Origin: Maribacter cobaltidurans
GTDB lineage: Bacteria > Bacteroidota > Bacteroidia > Flavobacteriales > Flavobacteriaceae
Assembly: GCF_002269385.1 (NCBI RefSeq)
Contig: NZ_CP022957.1
Coordinates: forward strand, 2,967,001 to 3,031,000
Length of the DNA stretch: 64,000 bases
Reading direction: 5' to 3'
A program made the translations under genes and the position numbers. Below, in pieces: positions 17,472 to 25,425 of the stretch. Position 1 is the stretch's first letter; every line of letters starts with the position of its first letter. The notes under the pieces are model-generated. The model was not told the DNA's origin and ran no database searches. It saw only the letters and a program-made list of their open reading frames with translations.

Positions 17472-18638
17472 ATGAGCAACAAAAAATTCGAAACGAACGC
17501 CATACGAACGCAGTTAAAACGAACGGAAAATTTGGAACATTCCGTTCCCTTGTACCTCACTTCTAGTTTTGTCTTTGAAGATGCGGAGGATATGCGGGCA
17601 TCTTTTGCAGAGGAAAAGGAGCGGAATATTTATTCCCGATATTCCAATCCGAATACCAATGAATTCGTTGAAAAAGTGTGCCAAATGGAAGGAGCCGAGC
17701 AAGGCTTTGCCTTTGCATCCGGAATGGCGGCCGTATTCTCTACCTTGGCGGCGTTGTTGGATAGCGGGGACCATGTGGTTTCGGCGGCAAGTATTTTTGG
17801 GTCTACCCATTCCCTGTTCAATAACTTTTTTCCAAAATGGAATATTTCCCATAGCTATTTTGATGTCCATAATCTGGATTCCATTGATGATCTTATTCAA
17901 CCCAATACTAAGTTGATTTACGCCGAAACTCCCACGAATCCGGGGGTGGATGTGTTGGATTTGGAAGAGCTGGGTCAGATAGCGAAAAAGCACAATGTAT
18001 TGTTGGTTATCGATAACTGTTTTGCATCGCCCTATTTACAACAGCCGATTAAATTTGGGGCCGATTTGGTCATTCATTCTGGAACCAAGTTGATGGACGG
18101 TCAGGGCCGTGTTTTGGCCGGAATCACGGTGGGAAAAAGGGAATTGATGGATAAGGTATACCGATTCTCCAGAATTACGGGACCTGCACTGTCCCCATTT
18201 AATGCATGGGTACTGAGTAAAAGTTTGGAAACCTTGGCCATACGGGTAGACCGCCACTGTGACAATGCCTTAAAATTGGCTGAATTTCTAGAAGGCCACG
18301 ACCAAGTGAACTGGGTAAAATATCCTTTCTTAAAATCACACCCAAAATATGAAGTAGCCAAAAAGCAGATGAAGGCCGGGGGTTGTGTGGTCGCTTTTGA
18401 AGTCAAAGGGGGCTTGGAAGCCGGGCGTACATTCTTCGACTCCATCAAATTACTGTCTCTCTCCGCAAATTTGGGGGATTCCCGAAGTATTGTCACCCAT
18501 CCTGCATCAACGACACATAGCAAACTATCTGTGGAGGAACGCGCCGCTAGTGGAATTACCGAAGGTATGGTGCGTATTTCCGTCGGATTGGAGCATATTG
18601 ACGATATCATTGCCGATATTTCTCAGGCCTTAGGGTAA
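17472..18638 (+). CDS. metZ: MetZ-like trans-sulfuration enzyme (O-succinyl/O-acetylhomoserine sulfhydrylase type)
   Basis: A 388-residue Cys/Met-metabolism PLP enzyme, clearly separate from MetY. It shows HSVPLYLTSSFVFEDAEDM, YSRYSNPNTNEFVEK, FASGMAAVFSTLAAL and the cofactor Lys in VIHSGTKLMDGQGRVLAG (near residue 204). The DGQGRVLAG tail is characteristic of MetZ. Because the genome fragment makes O-acetylhomoserine, direct sulfhydrylation of that ester is likely, but cystathionine synthase activity cannot be excluded. It follows a 259-bp gap with a REP-like repeat and a heptamer tandem repeat, so it may have its own promoter. The ATG at 17472 gives the standard N-terminus. Confidence 0.85.
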   Translation: MSNKKFETNAIRTQLKRTENLEHSVPLYLTSSFVFEDAEDMRASFAEEKERNIYSRYSNPNTNEFVEKVCQMEGAEQGFAFASGMAAVFSTLAALLDSGDHVVSAASIFGSTHSLFNNFFPKWNISHSYFDVHNLDSIDDLIQPNTKLIYAETPTNPGVDVLDLEELGQIAKKHNVLLVIDNCFASPYLQQPIKFGADLVIHSGTKLMDGQGRVLAGITVGKRELMDKVYRFSRITGPALSPFNAWVLSKSLETLAIRVDRHCDNALKLAEFLEGHDQVNWVKYPFLKSHPKYEVAKKQMKAGGCVVAFEVKGGLEAGRTFFDSIKLLSLSANLGDSRSIVTHPASTTHSKLSVEERAASGITEGMVRISVGLEHIDDIIADISQALG

Positions 18639-18736
18639 ATTAGTTGGGTCACTGAGCAGCCTGCCCTGAGCGTAGTCGAAGGGGAGTCGAAATCCAAGGA
18701 ACTAGGTGTCGAGAACATCTTGATCTAATCGAGTTC

Positions 18737-18781
18737 TACTTCTCGATACAAAATCGCACTACGATTCCACTCGAATTGACA
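18737..18781. repeat. 45-bp dispersed repeat, copy 1
   Basis: TACTTCTCGATACAAAATCG.. to ..CACTCGAATTGACA; 45 bases long and nearly identical to the copy at 19150-19194. The two copies bracket the 63-residue gene. Confidence 0.75.
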
Positions 18782-18914
18782 TTGGGAACAAACTTTATAA
18801 AACCAATAGGTGCCTTCGACTTACCTTATAAAAGAAGGGAGTTTTTGGAAAAATATTTTTGTGTCAAACTGTAACAAAAAAAAGGAACCCAAGACCAATC
18901 TTAAAAGCAATATA

Positions 18915-19106
18915 ATGATGAGAAAAATAACGAAAAGTAAAGCCATGATTTTAATGGCGGTGAGTATGTTCATTATAGCGATGTCCCAAATCGCTTCCCG
19001 CTTTATAACCTTAAACGATTTTACAAAGGGCTCTTTCATTGGAGTGGGTATAGGACTTTTACTGATTACCTTGGTTTTTGGTGATTTTAAGTCGGTTCGA
19101 AAATAG
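18915..19106 (+). CDS. Small two-helix membrane protein, unknown function
   Basis: A 63-residue protein starting MMRKITKSK with two hydrophobic segments (AMILMAVSMFIIAMSQI and GSFIGVGIGLLLITLVF) and a charged C-terminus FKSVRK. It resembles the many short uncharacterised membrane proteins of flavobacteria and no family is claimed. A longer frame from 18810 would add an unlikely 35 residues. Copies of a 45-bp repeat lie on both sides. Confidence 0.55.
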   Translation: MMRKITKSKAMILMAVSMFIIAMSQIASRFITLNDFTKGSFIGVGIGLLLITLVFGDFKSVRK

Positions 19107-19149
19107 GTTGACGTGTAACGGGAGAAACCCTTAACGCGATGTACTTCCT

Positions 19150-19194
19150 TACTTCTCGATACAAAGTCGCGATGCGATTCCACTCGAAGTGACA
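19150..19194. repeat. 45-bp dispersed repeat, copy 2
   Basis: TACTTCTCGATACAAAGTCG.. to ..CACTCGAAGTGACA. A second REP-like segment (TTGTCAGTTCGAGCGCAGTC) follows at about 19213-19240. The rest of 19107-19353 holds no gene. Confidence 0.75.
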
Positions 19195-19353
19195 GGTAAC
19201 TTTAAAAACGCTTGTCAGTTCGAGCGCAGTCGAGAACAGTTGTGCAAGCAAAAGACTGTTTCATGCACTTATCAAACCGAGCCTATCGAAGTTTTATTAA
19301 GTGAACTCTTCAGTTCATTTTCGATGTACCCAAACTGACATACTTACTTTCAC

Positions 19354-20553
19354 CTACTTAAACCATACCCCATCTGTATCTTCCATCCGGGCGATGATAC
19401 CCCAACCGTAGAAATAATTGGATAGGCCGATTAAAAGTTCATTGTCCCCCTCCTGCAAGGGTAGGGTAAAGGCGGCATTTTCAATACTGGCACGTCCCTT
19501 GGGGAATTTCATCCCGGGAGAGCCATAAAAGTTTCGGTCCTGATACAGAGGTTTGCCGTTAATGAACACCCAGACTTCATCGCTAAAGCCCAAACGCAAC
19601 AATTTTTCGATATCCTTTTCAGCTTTGATGGTGGTTTTGAGCCATACCAAACGTCGGTTGCCATCCTTCGGACCGCCATACTCCGGGGTCAGGTTTACAA
19701 GGGCCCTTCTGCCCGCCCATACCGTTTTCCAAGTGGCATTTTCATCCAGATAAGTGGAGTCGATCTGTACTCCCGGACTCACTGGAATCCCTTCCAAAAG
19801 ATCTTTGCCAAAGGGATAGTCTACAGGCTCAGTTACTTGCCACTCGCGGAGGTATCGGGGGTCGTTATAGGTTGGGTCATATCCCGCCACGGCCGGCAAA
19901 TCTTCGGTCGCATTAGGGGTGATTTTTACATTGGCGTAGATAACATTGCCTTCCAGACCTATTGCACCATTTTCGGTAACACCTTCCATAGCAGGCACCC
20001 AAAGGACAGGCTTTTTTATATCGTTTACATACACCCGCATTTGCTTGCCATGGATGACCATTTTAATGTGGTTCCAACCCGTTTCGTTGAGGTTAACCGC
20101 CGCTTGATAATCGTCTGTCATGTCCCAAAGGTTAACCTTGTCCACCACCGCCGTATATTGTGTGGCAAAGCGCAACTTAGGGTCGGGGGTACCAAAATAA
20201 CGGACGTAAAAAGTTTCGAAATTCAGGGTATCGGGGCTGATGCGGTAATAGATACTGGGAAAACCCTGTCCCTTCAGTTCCATATCATACTCTATGGTAC
20301 CGTCCGAAAATTCAAAATCCTTTAGCCATATGGTAAAAGGTTTGCCGTCAGTGCTTTGTACGGCTTGGGTGCCTTTGTAGGGAACAAATTCGGTGTTGTC
20401 CGTGAGTTTGGCCCAGTGGTTTTCCGTCATGGGAAAATCCATAGTTCTTGTTTGGGATTTGCGCTGTCCATAAGAAAATAGGGTGATGCATAATGCCGCT
20501 GCGAGGGCCATGTTCGTTTTTGATGTGATGTTCATGCTTGTGGTATTTATCAT
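19354..20553 (-). CDS. Secreted ConA-like (lectin/glucanase-fold) protein
   Basis: A 399-residue protein with an N-terminal signal peptide (MALAAALCITLFSYGQ). Residues ~55-215 look like a concanavalin-A-type beta sandwich of the LamG/DUF1080 sort: FTIWLKDFEFSDGTIEYDM, YYRISPDTLNFETFYVRY, WNHIKMVIHGKQMRVYVND. Residues ~260-399 form a second beta-rich region with WVFINGKPLYQDRNFYGSPG and ENAAFTLPLQEGDNELLIGL, like carbohydrate-binding jelly rolls. A sugar or surface-binding role is inference. Start may be 20553 or the second Met at 20535. It is divergent from a putative membrane regulator with 121 bp between them. Confidence 0.7.
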   Translation of the reverse strand: MINTTSMNITSKTNMALAAALCITLFSYGQRKSQTRTMDFPMTENHWAKLTDNTEFVPYKGTQAVQSTDGKPFTIWLKDFEFSDGTIEYDMELKGQGFPSIYYRISPDTLNFETFYVRYFGTPDPKLRFATQYTAVVDKVNLWDMTDDYQAAVNLNETGWNHIKMVIHGKQMRVYVNDIKKPVLWVPAMEGVTENGAIGLEGNVIYANVKITPNATEDLPAVAGYDPTYNDPRYLREWQVTEPVDYPFGKDLLEGIPVSPGVQIDSTYLDENATWKTVWAGRRALVNLTPEYGGPKDGNRRLVWLKTTIKAEKDIEKLLRLGFSDEVWVFINGKPLYQDRNFYGSPGMKFPKGRASIENAAFTLPLQEGDNELLIGLSNYFYGWGIIARMEDTDGVWFK

Positions 20554-20608
20554 TAAAAGTTATTTTTGATTGGACTAAAAGTAGTGGGCGTTTCATTTTT
20601 TTCGCCTG

Positions 20609-20647
20609 TTCAAGTTGTTCAATCCTGTTTAATCCTATTCAAAAATC
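20609..20647. promoter_or_regulatory. Tandem ~10-bp iterons in a divergent promoter region
   Basis: TTCAAGTTG, TTCAATCCTG, TTTAATCCTA and TTCAAAAATC follow head to tail, one per helical turn, between the two divergent genes and 28-66 bases before the ATG at 20675. Looks like a multi-site operator. Confidence 0.5.
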
Positions 20648-20674
20648 CCCGTTCGCAAGGCACGATGTAGTTTT

Positions 20675-21946
20675 ATGGACAAATCAAAATTCTATATGGT
20701 GGATGATCTAGTGGCCCGTATCGAGGCCCAATTGGGTTGGGGCGATGGAAAAAATTGGAACAATGGCGATTTTGAGGAACTTAGCGAGCGCATCTTTGCC
20801 GAAACCAAAAAACGGCTAAGCGTTACCACCTTAAAGCGTATTTGGGGCCGGGCGGAGCGAGTGGCGAATCCCAGTTCCAGTACCTTGAACATCCTTTCGG
20901 AGTTTGTGGGATATGACAATTGGCGGATGTTCGTACAGGCACAGGTATCCCAAGAATCAACCGAGGCACCACAGATTGAAGCAAAAGCACCCTTTCCTTG
21001 GAAAATTCCCTTGGCGCTTGGTTTTGTGATGTTGATAGCCCTTTTGTTGGCCTTTTATGCGTCCGATACGGAACAGCCCTCTATGCCAACGCCATCTTTG
21101 GAGAAGACCGACTTCCATTTTAGCCGCCGCACCCTTAGCGAGGGCCTGCCCAACTCCGTGGTGTTCGCCTATGATGCCACCGCAGCCCCTGATGGGGCTA
21201 GCATTGAGATACAACAGAGTTGGGACAACAAAAAACGCATGACTGTTTCCGCGACCGATAGCATTGCCACCAGTATCTATTACCGCCCCGGATTTTTTAA
21301 GTCCAAGTTGGTGGTGGGCGACACCGTGGTAAAGGAGACCGATGTCTTTATTCCCACCCAAGGGTGGTTGGGAATGGTGGAAAATGATTCCATGCCCATT
21401 TATTTGGAAACTAGGGAGATTCAAAAAGACGATTATCTTGCCATTACCCCGGAAACCGTGGCAGCATACGGATTGGACCCACGTACCACCGAAGTGGTCA
21501 CCAGCCTGTACCATGTGGCCGATTATGGCGAGCTCTACACGGACGATTTTCAACTTTCGCTACAGCTGCAGAATACTTTCCCCCAAGGCCGAACCGGTTG
21601 CCAATGGGTCAGGATGTTTGTACTGTACGATGGTGGGGCCATAGGCATTCCCCTCGCCAAAAAGGGCTGTGCGGCGCAGCTGGACCTTATGCTCTTTGGG
21701 GACTATATCAGCGGTAAGACGACCGACCTTTCCGGTTTGGGCGTGGATTTTACCGAAGCGGCGACCTTACAATGCAATTCCAAAGCTGGTATGCTGGAAA
21801 TTTTGGTCAATGGCCAAACTGCCTATACCGCTAAAGTACCCATAGCCGCTAAAAAGCTTGTGGGAGTGGTCGTTCATTTTGAAGGTTCAGGATTGATGAA
21901 AGAGGTCTCCTTGGGCAATACCCAAGGCCTGTACCACGCTTTATAA
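20675..21946 (+). CDS. Putative membrane-tethered DNA-binding protein with an extracytoplasmic beta domain
   Basis: 423 residues in three parts. Residues 1-~95 are an all-helical domain with LSERIFAETKKRLSVTTLKR and PSSSTLNILSEFVGYDNWRM, a pattern seen at the N-terminus of many Bacteroidota proteins and suggestive of a helix-turn-helix. One membrane span follows (~109-130, IPLALGFVMLIALLLAFYA). The rest is a beta-rich extracytoplasmic domain with LEILVNGQTAYTAKV, which recalls ConA-like folds. A one-component transmembrane regulator of the divergent secreted-protein gene is a reasonable inference, supported by iterated sites in the shared promoter region. No characterised homologue is recognised. 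Confidence 0.65.
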   Translation: MDKSKFYMVDDLVARIEAQLGWGDGKNWNNGDFEELSERIFAETKKRLSVTTLKRIWGRAERVANPSSSTLNILSEFVGYDNWRMFVQAQVSQESTEAPQIEAKAPFPWKIPLALGFVMLIALLLAFYASDTEQPSMPTPSLEKTDFHFSRRTLSEGLPNSVVFAYDATAAPDGASIEIQQSWDNKKRMTVSATDSIATSIYYRPGFFKSKLVVGDTVVKETDVFIPTQGWLGMVENDSMPIYLETREIQKDDYLAITPETVAAYGLDPRTTEVVTSLYHVADYGELYTDDFQLSLQLQNTFPQGRTGCQWVRMFVLYDGGAIGIPLAKKGCAAQLDLMLFGDYISGKTTDLSGLGVDFTEAATLQCNSKAGMLEILVNGQTAYTAKVPIAAKKLVGVVVHFEGSGLMKEVSLGNTQGLYHAL

Positions 21947-22063
21947 ATTTCTCCCTTTTAGATAAAAACATATATTTTTTATAGGAAAAAACTTATATTT
22001 AGTGATTCCCCCTAGTATTTAATAGTGAATTAAACACCTGTATGACTATTGAATCGTATAGTG

Positions 22064-22088
22064 TGTATATGACCAATGATCATATACA
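22064..22088. promoter_or_regulatory. Inverted-repeat operator candidate before the ABC-three-component system
   Basis: TGTATATGA (22064-22072) and TCATATACA (22080-22088) form a perfect 9-bp inverted repeat with a 7-bp spacer, 48 bases upstream of the first gene. Confidence 0.55.
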
Positions 22089-22135
22089 ATTGTTGGCAGC
22101 AAGTGTTGTCAGAAATATAAAACTATAATCAATAT

Positions 22136-23104
22136 ATGCCAATAACAGGAAAGGATTTTGAAATATTAGTAAAGCCATTCTTTAGGGAATTATTTGAAGA
22201 AATGGGATTTACAGTTATTGAAGTCAGAAATCAAGATTCAGGAGATTAAAATGGATTTGATATTAGTGTATTATTTTTCGATGAAAATGACGTTGAAAGA
22301 CATATTTTCATTGAGTGTAAATATTACACTGCAGCTAAACTCTATTGGGCAGATATATTTAATAAAGAAATGCAACTTGATTCTGCAAATTATGATCCTA
22401 CAGCATTTATTGCTCTCTCTCCACTAAAAAATTTAAGCAATATTGATCATAATATACAAGCAAAAAGTATTAATAAGTTTAGATTCCCTGTGGATTTTTG
22501 GACTCCGGATAAAAATGTCGAACAACTATTTGCATTAGATGAAAAATTATATAAAAAAGTATATGACAAAAAAACCTGTAATATATCTATTGACAGAGAA
22601 AACGAAATAAATAGGATAAAGTGTCTGATAAATAATTTTATTCAAAAAAAAGAACACTTAAAATTTGCTAACTGGATATCTATTCAAGATAGTGATGAGG
22701 AACTAGAAGAAGATGAGAGTTTGAAAACAACTCTTGATGAGAAATTAAATACGTTATTTGAAGAAGATGACGAAAGAAGAATTGAATACCATAGGTTGCG
22801 GGCCAATTATAAGATTTATTTAGCTAGTCTAGAAGATTTATCTCCAGCTCTCCGAGCAAATATATTGAACTGGGAATATAACCTTCGAATTAAAGCCAAA
22901 AGGTTATCCGATAAGTTTAGTATTGATGAATCATATTCCGCTCATAAATTTTTTTACGACTTCTTTGAGATTGCAGAAAAAGAAATTATAAGTTTTTATA
23001 AAGATTACGATCTTAAAGGAGATAAAGAAAAGCTGTTAAATGGAGTTGTATTTGAGCTTGCTGCTCAATGTCCACTAGATTGGAGGGATAATGGAACCAC
23101 TTAA
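22136..23104 (+). pseudogene. PD-(D/E)XK nuclease effector with an in-frame stop
   Basis: The frame begins MPITGKDFEILVKPFFRELF, meets TAA at 22247-22249 after residue 37, and then continues without shift as NGFDISVLF and FIECKYYTA. The D..ExK arrangement (FDIS, then IECK) marks a restriction-endonuclease-like fold of the Mrr type; the stop sits four codons before the catalytic Asp. The C-terminal ~200 residues are helical and acidic, without recognised motifs. If the stop codon is real, no active nuclease is made, although a 244-residue C-terminal piece could start at 22370. The end overlaps the next gene by 14 bases, so this is the first gene of a compact three-gene operon. Base composition is clearly more A/T-rich than the flanks. 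Confidence 0.8.
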
Positions 23105-23696
23105 AAGACTTGTTGAAACCATTGAGGAAAAGGGACTGAAACCAAGTATAAATTTGGACAGGCCAACATACATCCAACCTGAAGACCGTATTCAATATCG
23201 GGCTACTCGAATAGCTGTAATTTTAGGAATATTAAATACAAAATTTGGTTTAAGTAAAAATGTAATTGCTTGCGTAGATTTTCTATTAAGAAATGATGAA
23301 TTTCAATCAAAATTTATCGCAGAATATTTCAAGGGTCAAAGAAATATTTTGGATAAAATATCAGAGTTTAAAAAAGGAAGGCAAACAGAAATTGATTTTA
23401 ATATAGTTCAATATAAAAGTGTTCCTTGGGATATTCGTTTTAACGATATGTTTTTGTATTTATTTATGAGGGGTTTTATAGAGTATAAAACTGATTCAAA
23501 TAATAAGAATATCAGATTAAAATTAACTGAAACAGGAAAGATATTTTTTTCCAAAATAAAAGATGTTTTTCCAACCGAAATAAATTTTTTAGAACTTTTT
23601 GGAAACCGTTTAGCTGAAGATAAAACAATAAATATAATCACGGAAGTTATTCCAAATTCATACTGGAAACAAAATGTCGAGATTGAAGATAAATAA
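23091..23696 (+). CDS. Middle component of an ABC-three-component (Lamassu-like) system
   Basis: A 201-residue protein with an N-terminal basic stretch, a central helical region (ATRIAVILGILNTKFGLSKN) and a C-terminal winged-helix-like part (FLYLFMRGFIEYKTDSNNKN, LTETGKIFF). Its size and its place between a nuclease and an SMC-like ATPase, with overlaps of 14 and 23 bases, match the middle component of ABC-three-component systems, which also corresponds to LmuC in Lamassu. It appears intact. In related systems this protein bridges ATPase and effector; autoregulation through the upstream inverted repeat is possible but unproven. Confidence 0.65.
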   Translation: MEPLKRLVETIEEKGLKPSINLDRPTYIQPEDRIQYRATRIAVILGILNTKFGLSKNVIACVDFLLRNDEFQSKFIAEYFKGQRNILDKISEFKKGRQTEIDFNIVQYKSVPWDIRFNDMFLYLFMRGFIEYKTDSNNKNIRLKLTETGKIFFSKIKDVFPTEINFLELFGNRLAEDKTINIITEVIPNSYWKQNVEIEDK

Positions 23697-24295
23697 GCTT
23701 GTTTATAATATAACAACTCATTCAATGAAAAAATATGGTTCTGAGGTAAATTTCAAGGAGGGACTTAATATTATCTTTGGACCAAACTCGGTAGGAAAAA
23801 CAAGTATTATAACAGGAATAGTATATGGTTTAGGCGGTGAAAAAAGTCTAGGAATTTTTAAATCTGTACAAAACCCATTTAAACCTGAGTTTTATAAAGC
23901 AATTGAAGGTGAGTCAATTGATAAATCATATTTACTCTTGGAGATTTCTAATGGATCAGAAGTCAGAACTATTTTTAGATATATAAAAGGAACTGATATC
24001 AATATAGCTGCGATAAAAAAATGTACAGCGGATAATTTTTTCAAAATTGAAGATTCAGAAAAACTGATAATTTCTGGTGAAGGAGTTTTCTCTGAAAATG
24101 GATTTCAATCTTTCCTTTTTGACTTTATAGGTCTAGAACAAGTATTACTACCCACATATGATCAGAAGTTTTCAAAACTATATTTTGAAAACTTACTACC
24201 GCTATTTTTTGTTGAACAAAGAGCTGGATGTGTAAGCTCCCCTTAAAACCGAACTGTTTAAAAGTAGAATAATAATCTTAATTTTAAACAGCATT

Positions 24296-25425
24296 ATGAG
24301 GAAGAGCAAATTTTCACCAACACAGATCGCGAAGATTTTAAAGGAGTTCGACAACGGCAAGTCCGTTGCAGAGATAACCCGTGACCATGGGGTCAGCTCC
24401 GCCGCATTTTACAAGTGGCGTTCGAAGTACGCCGGTATGAGCGGGAAGGAGCTCAAGCGCATCAAGGAGCTCGAGGAGGAGAACCGCAAGCTCAAGCAGA
24501 TGTACGCCACCTTGGCCCTGGACCACCAAATGGCCAAGGAGATCATCGAAAAAAAGCTCTGAGGCCCTGCCGAAAGCGAAGCATCGGAAAGGATCTTGCC
24601 CATTACGGCATCAGCAGGGCGTGCCGTGTCCTTAACATGAGCAAGAGCGTATATTATTACAGTCCGTTGCCAAAAGATGACGACGATATAGAGGAGGCAC
24701 TTCGGGAAAAGGCCGGGGAACATCCGGAGGAGGGTTTCTGGATGGCCTATCACCGTTTGAGGGCGGAGGGGAGGCCATGGAACCATAAGCGCGTTTACCG
24801 TGTCTACAGAGCACTGGGACTGCCCTTGAGAAGAAAGGCGAAGAAACGCCTGCCGTCCCGTGTAAAGGAACCTTTGGAGGTCCCAGCGGAGGCGGACCAT
24901 ACTTGGAGCATGGACTTTGTTACCGACGTCCTGGAGAACAAACGCCGTTTCAGGGCACTCAACATCATGGACGATTACAACAGGGAGGCGCTGCACATCG
25001 AAGTGGACTTTTCCCTGACAAGCAACCGGGTGGTATGGGTCCTGAACCACTTGATAAACCGAAGGGGCAAGCCCAAGCGCATACGCATGGACAACGGCCC
25101 GGAATTCATAGCAAAGCTCACCTCCCAATGGAGCGAGATGCATGGAATAGAGTTCAAATATATACAACCGGGAAAACCGACCCAGAACGCTTTTGTGGAA
25201 CGGTTCAACGGCAGTTTTAGGAGAGGGGCCCTCAATAGGTTCATCTTTGAGGACATTAATCAGGTAAGGGAACAGGCACGGATTTGGATGGACGATTACA
25301 ACAATTACAGACCACACAAGGCCCTGGGATATGTGTCCCCCAAACAATATCTGGAGCTTAATTCCTTGTGCGGTACCGCACAAGGAATTAAAAACGATAA
25401 CTTTGATGAAGTATTAGAAAAATGA
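24296..25425 (+). CDS. IS3-family transposase OrfAB (programmed -1 frameshift)
   Basis: OrfA (24296-24562, 88 residues) has a helix-turn-helix (KFSPTQIAKILKEFDNGKSV) and a leucine-zipper-like C-terminus. At its end A-AAA-AAG (24550-24556) precedes the TGA; a -1 slip there joins IIEKK to ALRPCRKRSIGKDLAHYG and the orfB frame up to 25425. OrfB has an HTH_21-type region (YHRLRAEGRPWNHKRVYRV) and a DDE catalytic domain: WSMDFVTD, RMDNGPEF and NAFVERFNGSFR, with exactly 35 residues between the second Asp and Glu. All catalytic residues are present, so the enzyme should be functional. Confidence 0.95.
25358..25391. repeat. 34-bp perfect palindrome inside the end of orfB
   Basis: Two 17-base arms (TTAATTCCTTGTGCGGT and its complement) meet at a central GGTACC with no spacer. 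It encodes the last residues of the transposase. Confidence 0.9.

Noticed and set aside
24415..25425. OrfB as an independent gene starting at 24415
   Set aside because: The first part of that frame lies inside orfA and has no transposase similarity; a -1 shift at 24550-24556 explains OrfB expression.
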